Positions 45,966 to 54,672 of a DNA stretch of 64,000 bases are shown here, one piece after another (position 1 is the stretch's first letter; every line of letters starts with the position of its first letter). Both the position numbers and the translations under genes were made by a program. This DNA comes from JALHUF01 sp050014795 (GTDB taxonomy: Bacteria; Acidobacteriota; Terriglobia; UBA7540), in contig JBEKCQ010000003.1 of assembly GCA_050014795.1 (NCBI GenBank), positions 1 to 64,000 of the forward strand, given 5' to 3'. Below the pieces are notes generated by a model. The model had not been told where the DNA came from and did not search any database. It saw only the letters and a list, made by a program, of their open reading frames with translations.

Positions 45966-46802
45966 TTAAATTCCCGGCAGCCGCCCCTGGCCGCTCCGGG
46001 GTGCGGAGGAGGCAGCTTTTGTGCCCCCCGGACCGGGTTCCTTCGGCGCGTGACTATCCGATTCTCCGTCTACTGAACCAGCAGCCATCCCGCTGGCCCT
46101 CGGCCGAACCTCAAACGGCAAGGGCTCATCTTCCGCGCCTTCGGGAGCGTGCAACTCTTCGGAAATCACTGGCTCAAAGTCCTCTTCGGGCAGGGTTGAA
46201 GGAATCTCGATTTCCGGGTACACGACCTCTTCAGCCCCCACCTCGTACACATAGAGCAACTCGGGATGCTGGACGGAGGTAGCCTGCGCCTGCTCAACAG
46301 CGGGTGGAATCCCCTCTGTTGCTGGAGGAGATTCCAGAACTTCTTGAACCTCGGCTGGCTCGCGTTCAGCCGGAACCTCAATTTCCCTAGGCTCGCTCGG
46401 CAGAGGTCCCGCGCTGGCAGCCCCAACTTGGGCAGTGTCGGCAGGTGCGGGTTCGGCAGCCCCAGGAACCGGCGTCGTCGCTGCCTCCAAGGCTTCGGCG
46501 ACTTGAGAACCGGGCGCGGGCACAATCTCCTCAGCGGGAGGGCCCTGTGAGCTGCCGCTGATGTCCCGCGGGGGTTCAGGCTGGATTTGGGGCGAGACTG
46601 CCGAGGGGCTGGGAACCTCACTCCGGGCTGCCTCCTTCTCCCTCTCAGCCTCGGCGATTACCACTTCATGCGACAAGCACTCGACCAACTCTTTGAACAT
46701 GCGGCCCCGATGCTCATAGTCCTGGAACTGGTCGAAGCTGGCGCAGGCAGGTGAGAGCAGGATCGTGTCGCCAGGGACGGCCTGCCCAAATGCTTGCCTG
46801 AA
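45966..46802 (-). CDS. murD 3' part in shifted frame, with Pro/Glu-rich extension
   Basis: This frame, opened by a stop pair near 46820, encodes the missing end of MurD: 'FRQAFGQAVPGDTILLSPAC', then 'ASFDQFQDYEHRGRMFKELV'. It then runs on for about 230 residues rich in Pro, Glu and Ala, including 'PELLYVYEVGAEEVVYPEIE'. It ends 8 nt before ftsW. The ATG at 46700 gives a 244-residue frame that a gene finder would call as a separate protein, but its first residues 'MFKELVECLSHE' are plainly the MurD C-terminus. It is therefore a MurD tail split off by a frameshift near 46803-46790. The extension could tether MurD or bind partners; that is inference. Confidence 0.8.
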   Translation of the reverse strand, partial: FRQAFGQAVPGDTILLSPACASFDQFQDYEHRGRMFKELVECLSHEVVIAEAEREKEAARSEVPSPSAVSPQIQPEPPRDISGSSQGPPAEEIVPAPGSQVAEALEAATTPVPGAAEPAPADTAQVGAASAGPLPSEPREIEVPAEREPAEVQEVLESPPATEGIPPAVEQAQATSVQHPELLYVYEVGAEEVVYPEIEIPSTLPEEDFEPVISEELHAPEGAEDEPLPFEVRPRASGMAAGSVDGESDSHAPKEPGPGGTKAASSAPRSGQGRLPGI

Positions 46803-47961
46803 TCCGTTCAGCGGCAGCGCCTATCAGGTACACCCTGCGCACCCGCTCCTGGAGCAGAGCCCGGAGCGGTGCGTACGGAGCGCCCTTGTCTTTGCCCCCC
46901 AGGATGAGATGGACCCCACGCTCGAAAGCCGAAAGGGCCTTGACGACGGCATCCACACTGGTCGCCTTGGAGTCGTTGTAGAACTGCACACCGCGAATTT
47001 CGCGCCCGTACTCCAGCCGGTGCTCCACCGCGTGAAACTCGCGCACCGCCCGGCGCAAGGCTTCGAAGTCCGCGCCCAGCACACAGGCTGCCGCGGCCGC
47101 GGCCAGAACGTTTTCCAGATTGAACTGACCGCGGAGCGGCACCTCGCGTGTCTGCAGAAGCACACGCTCCAAATTCCCCACGCGGTAGAGGATCCGGCCG
47201 TCCGAAGCAAAGACACCTTCGGGAAGACTCTGACTCCGGCTGAAGTAAATCTTGCGCGCCGCAATGGCGGGCGCGAGGTCCATCACCATGGGATCGTCGG
47301 CGTTCAACACGGCGAAATCATCAGGCGTCTGGTTGCGGAAAATCTGCGCCTTCGCCCGCACGTAAGCGTCCAGCGAGGGGTGCCGGTCCAGGTGATTTCC
47401 GGTGAGGTTCAGCAGGACGGCCACATGCGGCCGGAAGTGCTGAATGGTTTCGAGCTGGAAGCTGCTCAGCTCTGCCACCACCAAGGTGTCGCGCGAGACC
47501 TTGTCTACCGCCGAAATCAACGGCACCCCGATGTTGCCGCCCACAAAGGTCCGGAAGCCGGAGGCTTCGAGGATCTTGCCCAGGAGCGCAGTGGTGGTGG
47601 TTTTTCCGTTCGACCCGGTCACCCCCACCAGCTCTGCTTCCAGGAACCAACTCGCCGCTTCCACCTCCGGAACAATGGGGATGTGGCGCTGCCGGGCCGC
47701 CTCGAGTTCGGGCAAGTCGGGCAGTACGCCCGGACTGATGACGATCAGGTCTTGCTGCTGGAAGGTTTCCGCCCGATGCAGGCCTAGCTCCAGGCCGATT
47801 CTGTGCGCCATCAGTTCTCGGACATCGGGCTGGAGCGCCCAGGGTGGGCGCGAGTCCGTGACCGTCACCACAGCGCCTTGACGGTGGAGACAGTACGCAG
47901 CGGCGCGTCCTGTGCGCGCCAAGCCCACCACCAGCACCCTCTTCCCCCGCACATCGGTCAT
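46714..47961 (-). CDS. murD: UDP-N-acetylmuramoylalanine--D-glutamate ligase, frameshifted near its end
   Basis: A 415-residue frame. 'RVLVVGLARTGRAAAYCLHR', ATP loop 'VGVTGSNGKTTTTALLGKIL', 'VLLNLTGNHLDRHPSLDAYV', and 'VQFYNDSKATSVDAVVKAL' identify MurD. It adds D-Glu to UDP-MurNAc-L-Ala. After 'VYLIGAAAERI' (to about 46801) the frame loses similarity and stops at 46714. The true C-terminal motif continues in the +1 frame (45966-46802). Either a base was lost or added (sequencing or real), or ribosomes shift; no slippery heptanucleotide is evident. The start overlaps the stop of the small RHH gene by one base set (ATGA). Confidence 0.93.
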   Translation of the reverse strand: MTDVRGKRVLVVGLARTGRAAAYCLHRQGAVVTVTDSRPPWALQPDVRELMAHRIGLELGLHRAETFQQQDLIVISPGVLPDLPELEAARQRHIPIVPEVEAASWFLEAELVGVTGSNGKTTTTALLGKILEASGFRTFVGGNIGVPLISAVDKVSRDTLVVAELSSFQLETIQHFRPHVAVLLNLTGNHLDRHPSLDAYVRAKAQIFRNQTPDDFAVLNADDPMVMDLAPAIAARKIYFSRSQSLPEGVFASDGRILYRVGNLERVLLQTREVPLRGQFNLENVLAAAAAACVLGADFEALRRAVREFHAVEHRLEYGREIRGVQFYNDSKATSVDAVVKALSAFERGVHLILGGKDKGAPYAPLRALLQERVRRVYLIGAAAERIQASIWAGRPWRHDPALTCLRQLRPVPGL

Positions 47962-48140
47962 GGAACTCCCCCCGACCGCGCCCGGCTGTTCCGGCGGAAG
48001 TGACCGTTGAGGATTTCCGAGACTACTTCAGAAAGCGAGCGCCGGGCGCGCCGCGCCAAGCGGCGGGCGACGACGAGCGTTTCGCGGTTCAGCGTCAGGC
48101 TGACTCGTGTGGGATTGCGGAATGACTTAGGCCTGGCCAT
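47958..48140 (-). CDS. Small ribbon-helix-helix DNA-binding protein inside the dcw cluster
   Basis: A 60-residue basic protein. 'RVSLTLNRETLVVARRLARR' is the beta strand and first helix of a CopG/MetJ/Arc-type ribbon-helix-helix, and 'SLSEVVSEIL' is the second helix; flanks are Arg-rich. No toxin partner is adjacent. Its TGA overlaps the murD ATG (ATGA), so it is coupled to murD translation. A consensus promoter with a perfect 17-nt palindrome over its -10 box lies just upstream, a layout expected of an autoregulated RHH repressor. It might control murD and downstream division genes. It is too small for firm family naming. Confidence 0.7.
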   Translation of the reverse strand: MARPKSFRNPTRVSLTLNRETLVVARRLARRARRSLSEVVSEILNGHFRRNSRARSGGVP

Positions 48141-48150
48141 ACTCTATTAG

Positions 48151-48167
48151 TGCGCATTTTATGCGCA
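48151..48167 (-). promoter_or_regulatory. Palindromic operator candidate over the -10 box
   Basis: TGCGCATTTTATGCGCA is a 7-bp perfect inverted repeat with a 3-nt centre. It contains the whole -10 box of the RHH promoter, so a bound protein would block polymerase. The RHH product is the obvious candidate ligand (inference). Confidence 0.6.
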
Positions 48168-48184
48168 GAAATTTCTCCTGTCAA
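48156..48184 (-). promoter_or_regulatory. Consensus promoter inside the dcw cluster (RHH-murD-ftsW...)
   Basis: On the minus strand TTGACA (48184-48179), a 17-nt spacer, and TAAAAT (48161-48156). The RHH ATG at 48140 is 15 nt after the -10, so the leader would be about 8 nt with no Shine-Dalgarno. Confidence 0.75.
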
Positions 48185-48190
48185 GTGCTC

Positions 48191-48246
48191 TGTCGGCTGT
48201 TGGCCGTAGACTGTCAATTGTCCGTTGTCCGTGATCCGTGGTGGGC
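48191..48246. repeat. Degenerate heptamer tandem repeat tract
   Basis: Eight units: TGTCGGC, TGTTGGC, CGTAGAC, TGTCAAT, TGTCCGT, TGTCCGT, GATCCGT, GGTGGGC. It lies between mraY and the RHH gene promoter. Confidence 0.7.
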
Positions 48247-48348
48247 TGCCGATACCGTCGCTTCTGGCGTCAAGAGGGGCGGCGCTGATCCTAGCCCCGA
48301 ATTTCAAGATCCAACCTCTTTGCATTCTGCGACCAACGACGGTCGCTA

Positions 48349-49479
48349 CTAGCGCAGCTTCAGTGTGGTGAGTGCAAACAGCGCGAACACCAGGGCCGCA
48401 ATCCAGAAGCGGGTGATAATCTTGGATTCCTTCCACCCCAGCAGCTCGAAGTGGTGGTGGATGGGGGCCATCTTGAGAACCCGCTTCCCTCGCACCTTGA
48501 ACGACCCCACTTGCACGATTACCGACAGAGCTTCCACTACGAAAATTCCCCCAATAAAAGGCAGCAGCAGTTCCTGTTTGATGATCACGGCCACGGTAGC
48601 GATGGCGCCGCCCAGGGCGAGCGATCCGACGTCACCCATGAAGACTTCCGCAGGATGGGCGTTGTACCAAAGGAAGCCCAAGCTGGCTCCGACCAGCGCG
48701 CCACAGAAGACGGTAAGTTCGGCGACCCGAGGCAGGTGCTCCAGGTCAAGGTAATCGGCCCAGACCGCGTGGCCCGCCACGTAGGTCAACACCGTCAGGG
48801 CGGAGGCCGAGATGATGACGCAGCCGATGGCCAGCCCGTCCAGCCCGTCCGTCAGGTTGACGGCGTTGGACGAACCCACCAGCACGAGAATCACGAAGAC
48901 CAGGAACGGAACGAACGCCAGGGGGTAAGTCCAGACATTGTCGAGAAAGGCCGAGATCAGGAGGCTGGGCCGGAAGCGCTTGAAAAAGGGGAAGGTGAGG
49001 GTCGTCGAATACAGCGCCCGCGCGGAGAGAAACACCAGAGTCATGCCGAAGATGAAGCTGACCAGAATCTGGAGCAGGAACTTCGTGCGCGCCGTCAGGC
49101 CCAGGTTTTGTCGCCGCCGGAGCTTTTGGTAATCATCCCAGAAACCAATGCCCCCAAAGGCTAACGTGACCGCCAGAACCAGCCAAACGTAAACGTTGCG
49201 CAGGTCAGCCCAGAGAAGCGTGGGGATAAGGACACAGAGCACGATGAGCACGCCGCCCATGGTCGGGGTCCCGGCCTTGGCGTGGTGCGACTGTGGGCCG
49301 TCTTGCCGGATGAACTGGCCGACCTGAAACTCCTTGAGCTTCCGAATCAGCCAGGGACCCAGCACCAGCGCCAGGAACAGAGCGGTCAGGCTCGCATAGG
49401 CGGTGCGAAAGGTAATGTACCGGAAGAGGTTGAGAAGGCGGAACTGGTCGTGAAATGCGAGGTAGAGATAGTAAAACAT
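48349..49479 (-). CDS. mraY: Phospho-N-acetylmuramoyl-pentapeptide-transferase MraY
   Basis: A 376-residue membrane protein with ten helices. 'DGPQSHHAKAGTPTMGGVL', 'GFWDDYQKLRRRQNLGLTA', 'VNLTDGLDGLAIGCVIISA', 'MGDVGSLALGGAIATVAV' and 'PIHHHFELLGWKESKIITRF' hold the Asp residues and His cluster of the active site. It makes lipid I from UDP-MurNAc-pentapeptide and undecaprenyl phosphate. It lies 10 nt after murF. The 208-nt gap downstream has a heptamer tract and a new promoter. Confidence 0.98.
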   Translation of the reverse strand: MFYYLYLAFHDQFRLLNLFRYITFRTAYASLTALFLALVLGPWLIRKLKEFQVGQFIRQDGPQSHHAKAGTPTMGGVLIVLCVLIPTLLWADLRNVYVWLVLAVTLAFGGIGFWDDYQKLRRRQNLGLTARTKFLLQILVSFIFGMTLVFLSARALYSTTLTFPFFKRFRPSLLISAFLDNVWTYPLAFVPFLVFVILVLVGSSNAVNLTDGLDGLAIGCVIISASALTVLTYVAGHAVWADYLDLEHLPRVAELTVFCGALVGASLGFLWYNAHPAEVFMGDVGSLALGGAIATVAVIIKQELLLPFIGGIFVVEALSVIVQVGSFKVRGKRVLKMAPIHHHFELLGWKESKIITRFWIAALVFALFALTTLKLR

Positions 49480-49489
49480 CCCGGTTTGC

Positions 49490-50965
49490 TCAGTTCAAAG
49501 GCTCGGCTTTCGCGTTTGCCGGCATACTACTCCCCGATGATTCCAGCAATTCCCTTACCTTTTCCAGGTGTACCCCGCGGGAGCCTTTCAGGAGTAGAAC
49601 GTCACCGGGCCGCAGGAGTCCCCGGCAGAATTCCGCCGCCTCCTCAGGGGCTGTGAAGAAGCGCATGCGCTCCCCCGCCAGCCCTGCTGCTTCGGCCCCT
49701 TCCAGGAGGAAGCGAGCGTCGCCCTGGACGGCCAGAAGCCAGTCCACGCCGGTTTCGGCACACTTCCGGCCAATCCTGCGATGCCACTCCGGCGACGTAG
49801 GCCCCAGTTCCAGCATTTCCCCCGCCACGACGATCCGCCGCCCCGCCCCGGGCCAAGCCGCGAGCGTTTCGAGCATCCTCTCCATGGCGACGGGATTCGA
49901 GTTGTAGCAGTCGTTGAGGAGAGTAATGCCCGGGGGCAGTGTAAGAATTTCACTCCGCTGAGCTAATGCTTGAAAACTGGCCAGGGCATCTTGGAGGTCC
50001 ACAAGGGGGATTTCAAAGAGACTTGCGGTGGCGATGGCCGCCAGGGCGTTCTGGACATTATGGCGCCCAGGCAGAGCGAGGTGGAAATCGTTCTCGAGCG
50101 TCGGGCCACTCACATGGAAGTCGCTGCCTCCCCCGCTCCCCTGGGTCAGGTCAAGGGCTCGAAAGTCCGCTCCCTGCTCGAACCCAAAAGTCACCACGCG
50201 ACCCTTGAACCCTTTCGTGAACCGGAGCACTCGCTCGTCGTCGTAATTCAGGACCGCAGTTCCGGATGATGGCAGGTTGTCAATCAGTTCGCGCTTAGCC
50301 CGAGCGATGGCATCGATGGAATCGAAGAACTGCAAGTGAACTGGAGCGACGTTCGTGACCACACCTACCTGGGGCTCCGCAATCCGGGCCAGGAGTTCGA
50401 TTTCTCCCGGCGCGGACATGGCCAGCTCCGTCACGGCCACCTCATGACCGGGCTCAAGAGCCAGCAGCGTCAGAGGAAGTCCATAGTAGTTGTTCAGGTT
50501 TCCGAAGGACTTGAGCACAGAGAGGCGCCGGCCGAGGGCCGCCGCTGTCATTTCCTTGGTCGTGGACTTCCCGGTACTGCCGGTGATGGCGACGACGCGT
50601 CCTCCCCACTGGCGCCGAACGGCCCGTGCGAGTTGCTGGAGAGCCTCCGTGGTATTCCGCACGTGGAGGAGCGCTCCGCTCAAGGTCGCAAGGCTATCTG
50701 CCTGGAAACCCTGTTCGACCACCGCCCCCACGGCGCCGCGCTCGAAAGCCTGGCCAAGGAACTGATGCCCGTCAAAACGCGGACCACGAATGGCAAAGAA
50801 GAGCTGGCCGGCGGTGAGCGTGCGGGAATCGATCGAGTAGCCCCGCGCCATCCGCTCCGGCACCCCACACGAGGTACCCAGAATGGTCGCCACCTCGCCC
50901 AGCGACAATTGCATACGCTGCCCACTTCTGAGGGCCGTGGGGACTTGCCCCCTGCCCGTTTGCAT
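49490..50965 (-). CDS. murF: UDP-MurNAc-tripeptide--D-Ala-D-Ala ligase
   Basis: A 491-residue Mur ligase. N-domain 'YSIDSRTLTAGQLFFAIRGP', ATP loop 'VVAITGSTGKSTTKEMTAAA', 'NNYYGLPLTLLALEPGHEV', and C-domain 'LLNDCYNSNPVAMERMLETL' are MurF-specific. It adds D-Ala-D-Ala to UDP-MurNAc-tripeptide. ATG 50965 is the longest start; ATG 50914 ('MQLSLGEVA') matches the usual family N-terminus better. Neither has a clear Shine-Dalgarno. It begins 12 nt after murE. Confidence 0.96.
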   Translation of the reverse strand: MQTGRGQVPTALRSGQRMQLSLGEVATILGTSCGVPERMARGYSIDSRTLTAGQLFFAIRGPRFDGHQFLGQAFERGAVGAVVEQGFQADSLATLSGALLHVRNTTEALQQLARAVRRQWGGRVVAITGSTGKSTTKEMTAAALGRRLSVLKSFGNLNNYYGLPLTLLALEPGHEVAVTELAMSAPGEIELLARIAEPQVGVVTNVAPVHLQFFDSIDAIARAKRELIDNLPSSGTAVLNYDDERVLRFTKGFKGRVVTFGFEQGADFRALDLTQGSGGGSDFHVSGPTLENDFHLALPGRHNVQNALAAIATASLFEIPLVDLQDALASFQALAQRSEILTLPPGITLLNDCYNSNPVAMERMLETLAAWPGAGRRIVVAGEMLELGPTSPEWHRRIGRKCAETGVDWLLAVQGDARFLLEGAEAAGLAGERMRFFTAPEEAAEFCRGLLRPGDVLLLKGSRGVHLEKVRELLESSGSSMPANAKAEPLN

Positions 50966-50977
50966 CCAAAGAGAACT

Positions 50978-52489
50978 CTAGCGCCGGACGGTTCTCTCCC
51001 GGTGATTCGTCACCGTTTCGGGGCGAAAACCCAGTTCGCGAAGTATCCGCCTCGCCACTTCCCGGTCATCAAAGGGAACTGCCCGGTCCTTCAGGACCTG
51101 ATAGGTTTCGTGCCCCTTGCCCGCCAAGATCACCACATCCCCTTCCCGAGCCTCCCCGAGGGCTTTGCGGAGTGCGACTTCGCGGTCCACCTCGGCCATG
51201 TAAGGCTTCCCGGTCTTCTGCAGACCCACCAGGGCGTCGTTCATGATGAGAATTGGGTCTTCGGTGCGGGGATTATCGGAAGTCAGGACCACGACGTCGC
51301 TCAAGGAACCCGCTGCCTCCCCCATAAGGGGCCGCTTCGTACGATCCCGGTCCCCGCCGCATCCAAAGACTACGATCAGCCTTTCCCGCGTGAGCTCGCG
51401 AGCAGTTCTCAGGACGTTGCGCAGGGCGTCGTCGGTATGCGCGTAGTCCACCACCACCAGGAAGGGCTGCCCCTCGTCGACGCGCTCAAAGCGCCCCGGC
51501 ACAGCCGCCAGGCTGGCAATGCCTTCCTGGACTTTCTCCTTGGCAATGCCCAGTCCCAGGGCGGTGGCGGTGGCTGCCAGAATGTTCGCCAAGTTCGCCC
51601 GACCCACCAGGGGCGAATCTATCTCCAACGCGCCCTCCGGCGTAGTCAGGCTGGCGTGAAGGCCGGAGAGGCTTTGGGTGAACTGCTTCACTTTGACTTG
51701 CGCACCCGAGTTGAATCCGTAAGTGATGCGGCGCGGATTAGGAATATCCAGAAGCCGGGCGGCCCAAGGATCGTCCGCATTAATAACCGCCAACTCCGGC
51801 GGAGGAGTCCCGAGACCTTCGAATAGGATACGCTTCGCCTTGAAGTAGTTTTCGAAGTCCTTGTGGTAGTCCAGGTGGTCCCGCGTGAGGTTGGTGAAGA
51901 CGGCGGCGGAGAACGGGAACCCCCACAGGCGTTCCTGCGCCAGGGCGTGCGAGGAGGCCTCCATCACCGCAGCCTTTCCGCCCGCCGCGACCAGCTCAGA
52001 AAGATAGGAGAGCAGATCCAAGGATTCCGGCGTGGTGTTGAGGGCGCCGAGGGTTCGCCCACCGAAGCGATATTCGATGGTGCCAAAGAGTCCGGTGGGA
52101 ATCCCGGCAGCGCGGAGCACGCTCTCCAGGAGGAAGGCCGTGGTCGTCTTGCCATTCGTACCCGTAATACCGACGAGCTGGAGGTGGGAATCCGGCCGAC
52201 TGTAAAACGCTCTTGCCGCGTCCGCCAGGGCCCGGCGGATCTTGGGAACGCAAACCCAACGTGTGGCAAGTTCCTCAGGCGCCGCACGCTCGCTGACGAC
52301 GGCTACAGCGCCACTTTTCAGTGCCTGGGGAATGAAGTCGTGCCCGTCGGCCTTTTCACCCTGGATGGCAAAGAAGAGGCTTCCCGGCTGCACACGGCGG
52401 GAATCGTAAGCGAGAGAGGTAATCTCTTGAGCGGAGTCGGCGCCGATTTCCCGGCTTGGCACCCCCTGGAGGAGTTCGCCTAAATTCAT
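50978..52489 (-). CDS. murE: UDP-MurNAc-L-Ala-D-Glu--diaminopimelate ligase
   Basis: A 503-residue Mur ligase. N-domain 'LAYDSRRVQPGSLFFAIQGE', ATP loop 'LVGITGTNGKTTTAFLLESV', 'VFTNLTRDHLDYHKDFENYF', and 'FGCGGDRDRTKRPLMGEAAG'. The 'DNPRTEDP' motif marks the meso-diaminopimelate-specific type (L-lysine enzymes differ), implying Dap-type peptidoglycan. It uses ATP in the cytosol. Confidence 0.97.
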   Translation of the reverse strand: MNLGELLQGVPSREIGADSAQEITSLAYDSRRVQPGSLFFAIQGEKADGHDFIPQALKSGAVAVVSERAAPEELATRWVCVPKIRRALADAARAFYSRPDSHLQLVGITGTNGKTTTAFLLESVLRAAGIPTGLFGTIEYRFGGRTLGALNTTPESLDLLSYLSELVAAGGKAAVMEASSHALAQERLWGFPFSAAVFTNLTRDHLDYHKDFENYFKAKRILFEGLGTPPPELAVINADDPWAARLLDIPNPRRITYGFNSGAQVKVKQFTQSLSGLHASLTTPEGALEIDSPLVGRANLANILAATATALGLGIAKEKVQEGIASLAAVPGRFERVDEGQPFLVVVDYAHTDDALRNVLRTARELTRERLIVVFGCGGDRDRTKRPLMGEAAGSLSDVVVLTSDNPRTEDPILIMNDALVGLQKTGKPYMAEVDREVALRKALGEAREGDVVILAGKGHETYQVLKDRAVPFDDREVARRILRELGFRPETVTNHRERTVRR

Positions 52490-52508
52490 TGCCCACTCGC
52501 ATTATGGC

Positions 52509-52602
52509 ACTTGGACCTTGGGGCTGGGGAATCGGAACTCGCAGCCGCGCAGGTAACCCGCGCCATCCGATCCCCGCCCCTCAAACTCCCAACCCCAGGC
52601 GC
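52509..52602. repeat. Inverted heptamer tracts between ftsI and murE
   Basis: Left ACTTGGA, CCTTGGG, GCTGGGG, AATCGGA, ACTCGCA (52509-52543). Right CGATCCC, CGCCCCT, CAAACTC, CCAACCC (about 52568-52595), roughly the reverse complement of the left. Confidence 0.65.
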
Positions 52603-52605
52603 GTT

Positions 52606-54672
52606 TCACCGCGCAAAACGGACCCAAAGGCGCGACCCTGGTGGGACTTGCGCCCTCGCCGGGGGCATCTGCTCGACTGCAAATCCGGAGCCGCGGAGAT
52701 TGAGCTCCAGCCCCAGCGCCTGACACTCCTCGGCCACACGGCGCACTGCCAATCCGGAAAAATCCGGAACGGTCAGCAGGGGAGCGTCATCCAGGAGCAT
52801 GGTCCCGCGAGCCTCCTGGGCTGGGGGCAGCGAAAAGGAAACTGTTTGAACGGGTGGGGTGGCAACCCCGAGCGGTTCAGGTTCTAAAGGAAGGAAACCC
52901 ACCTGAGCTCCGCCTTTCTGGTGCGGAGAACCAGCGGGCGCGGACGAAGCTACCTGAGGCCACCGGGAGGGGCTGTCTTGCGGCACGCTGAGATAACCCA
53001 GAGTCTGCTCTGCGATGGACCTGAACACCGGGGCTGCCACCTCGCCACCGTAAATCGCCCCCACCGGAGAATCGATGATCACCAGAATGGTCACCGCCGG
53101 TTGTGGAACGGGGGCAAAACCTGCGAAAGAAGCTATGTAGTGCGATTTGGAATAAGTGCCGGAAGCATCGATCTTCTGCGCCGTGCCCGTCTTGCCAGCC
53201 GCCGAATAGCCAGCCGGACGCGCGGGAATGCCGGTGCCGCTTTCCACGGCTTCGGCGAGCATCTCCCTCATCGACTGGGCCGTTTCCCGGCTCACGACGC
53301 GGCGGCCGATGGTGGGGGGAGGCGGATTGTGCGTGCTGTCCAGGAAGACGTCGCGGACCACCCGCGGCTGGAAGAGAATGCCGCCATTCGCAATGGCCGA
53401 ATAAGCGGCGGCCAGTTGCAGGGCGGTCACACCCACTTCCTGCCCTATGGAGATCTCGCCAATCGAGATACCGGACCAGCGACTGGGCGGCTTGAGCAGT
53501 CCGCGCTCTTCGCCGGGCAATTCCACTCCAGCCTCGGTGCCGAATCCGAAGCTGCGGATATAGCGATAAAGCCGATCTTCACCCAGCCGAAGCCCCAGTT
53601 TGATCGTGCCCACATCGCTCGAATTTGCAACCACGCGCCTGACCGTCAGATCGCCGTAAGGCTTGTGGTCGTGGATGACATGGCCAGTGAGCGTGATGCT
53701 GCCGTTCTGGCAGTTGATGACCTCCTGCGGGCTGGTGAGTTTCTCTTCCAGGGCCGCGGAGACCACGACAATCTTGAAGGTCGAACCCGGCTCGTACACC
53801 CACGCCACGGCCCGGTTAAGCCGCGCCTGCGGTTGGCTCTTCCCAAACTCGTTGGGATTGAAGGTGGGATAGCTGGCCAGGGCGAGGACTTCGCCGGTCC
53901 CCGGGTTCTGGACAATCACCGTGCCGCTGGCAATCCGCCAGCGGGCGGCAGCCTCGGCCAGCGCTTTTTCGGCAATGTACTGGATATTCTCGTCGAGGGT
54001 TAAGACCACGTTCCTGCCCGGCAGGCCTTCCCGCTCAGTGGAATGGAACGACTGGCGGCGCGCATCGGCCGCGATCAGCACCCGGCTCGGCGTGCCTTTG
54101 ATGGTGTCGTTCATCTGGTATTCCAGCCCGCCCAAGCCGTTGTCATCCAAGCCGACGTAGCCCAGGGCCTGCGCGGCGAGTTCGCCCTTGGGATAGAAAC
54201 GCTTCATCTCCTTCTGAAAGTAGACGCCGCGCAGGTTCAGGTTGCGCACGCGCGCTGTTTCCTCGCCGGAGACCTTCCGCTTCACCCAGCAAAACGACCG
54301 GAAGACTTTGAATCGCCCCAGCAGGTCGCCCTTTTCCAGGCCCAGGACGGGCGCCAACAGATTCACTGCCATTTCGGGATTGGGGAGTTCGGCGGGGACG
54401 GCAAAGACCGAGTCGACGGCCAGACTCATCGCCAGGGGATGTAGCTGGCGGTCGTAGATTACCCCCCGCTTGGGCGCAATCTCTATGGTGCGTTGCTGCT
54501 GCCGTTCGGCGCGGGCAAGCAGGTCCACGTATTGAATGATTTGGAGGTGATAGAGACGACCGACCAGGGCTACGATCCAGAAGGCCAGGAACCCGCCGAG
54601 GAGCAGGGAGCGGGGGAGCGCCCCCCCGCGGGTGTTGCTAGCCGACCTGGCTTGCCTCGTCAGAAGGACCAT
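52606..54672 (-). CDS. ftsI: Septal penicillin-binding protein FtsI/PBP2-3 class with PASTA tail
   Basis: A 688-residue class B transpeptidase. One membrane segment at about residues 22-45, a dimerisation domain ('RGVIYDRQLHPLAMSLAV'), and the transpeptidase domain with SxxK 'STFK' (Ser about 297), 'ANSSDVGTIKLGLRLGEDR' at the SxN position, and 'AAGKTGTAQK' (Lys about 494). The last ~55 residues ('TVPDFSGLAVRRVAEECQAL') are a PASTA domain. It cross-links septal peptidoglycan with FtsW. Its start touches the end of ftsL. Confidence 0.95.
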   Translation of the reverse strand: MVLLTRQARSASNTRGGALPRSLLLGGFLAFWIVALVGRLYHLQIIQYVDLLARAERQQQRTIEIAPKRGVIYDRQLHPLAMSLAVDSVFAVPAELPNPEMAVNLLAPVLGLEKGDLLGRFKVFRSFCWVKRKVSGEETARVRNLNLRGVYFQKEMKRFYPKGELAAQALGYVGLDDNGLGGLEYQMNDTIKGTPSRVLIAADARRQSFHSTEREGLPGRNVVLTLDENIQYIAEKALAEAAARWRIASGTVIVQNPGTGEVLALASYPTFNPNEFGKSQPQARLNRAVAWVYEPGSTFKIVVVSAALEEKLTSPQEVINCQNGSITLTGHVIHDHKPYGDLTVRRVVANSSDVGTIKLGLRLGEDRLYRYIRSFGFGTEAGVELPGEERGLLKPPSRWSGISIGEISIGQEVGVTALQLAAAYSAIANGGILFQPRVVRDVFLDSTHNPPPPTIGRRVVSRETAQSMREMLAEAVESGTGIPARPAGYSAAGKTGTAQKIDASGTYSKSHYIASFAGFAPVPQPAVTILVIIDSPVGAIYGGEVAAPVFRSIAEQTLGYLSVPQDSPSRWPQVASSAPAGSPHQKGGAQVGFLPLEPEPLGVATPPVQTVSFSLPPAQEARGTMLLDDAPLLTVPDFSGLAVRRVAEECQALGLELNLRGSGFAVEQMPPARAQVPPGSRLWVRFAR

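Noticed and set aside
46700..46714. Independent start for a separate Pro/Glu-rich gene at ATG 46700
   Set aside because: The residues from that ATG are the conserved MurD C-terminus, and the same frame extends upstream through further MurD motifs.
46765..47787. 340-codon plus-strand frame opposite murD
   Set aside because: Antisense shadow; murD motifs are unambiguous.
50336..51826. 496-codon plus-strand frame over murE/murF
   Set aside because: Shadow of murE and murF, low-complexity composition.
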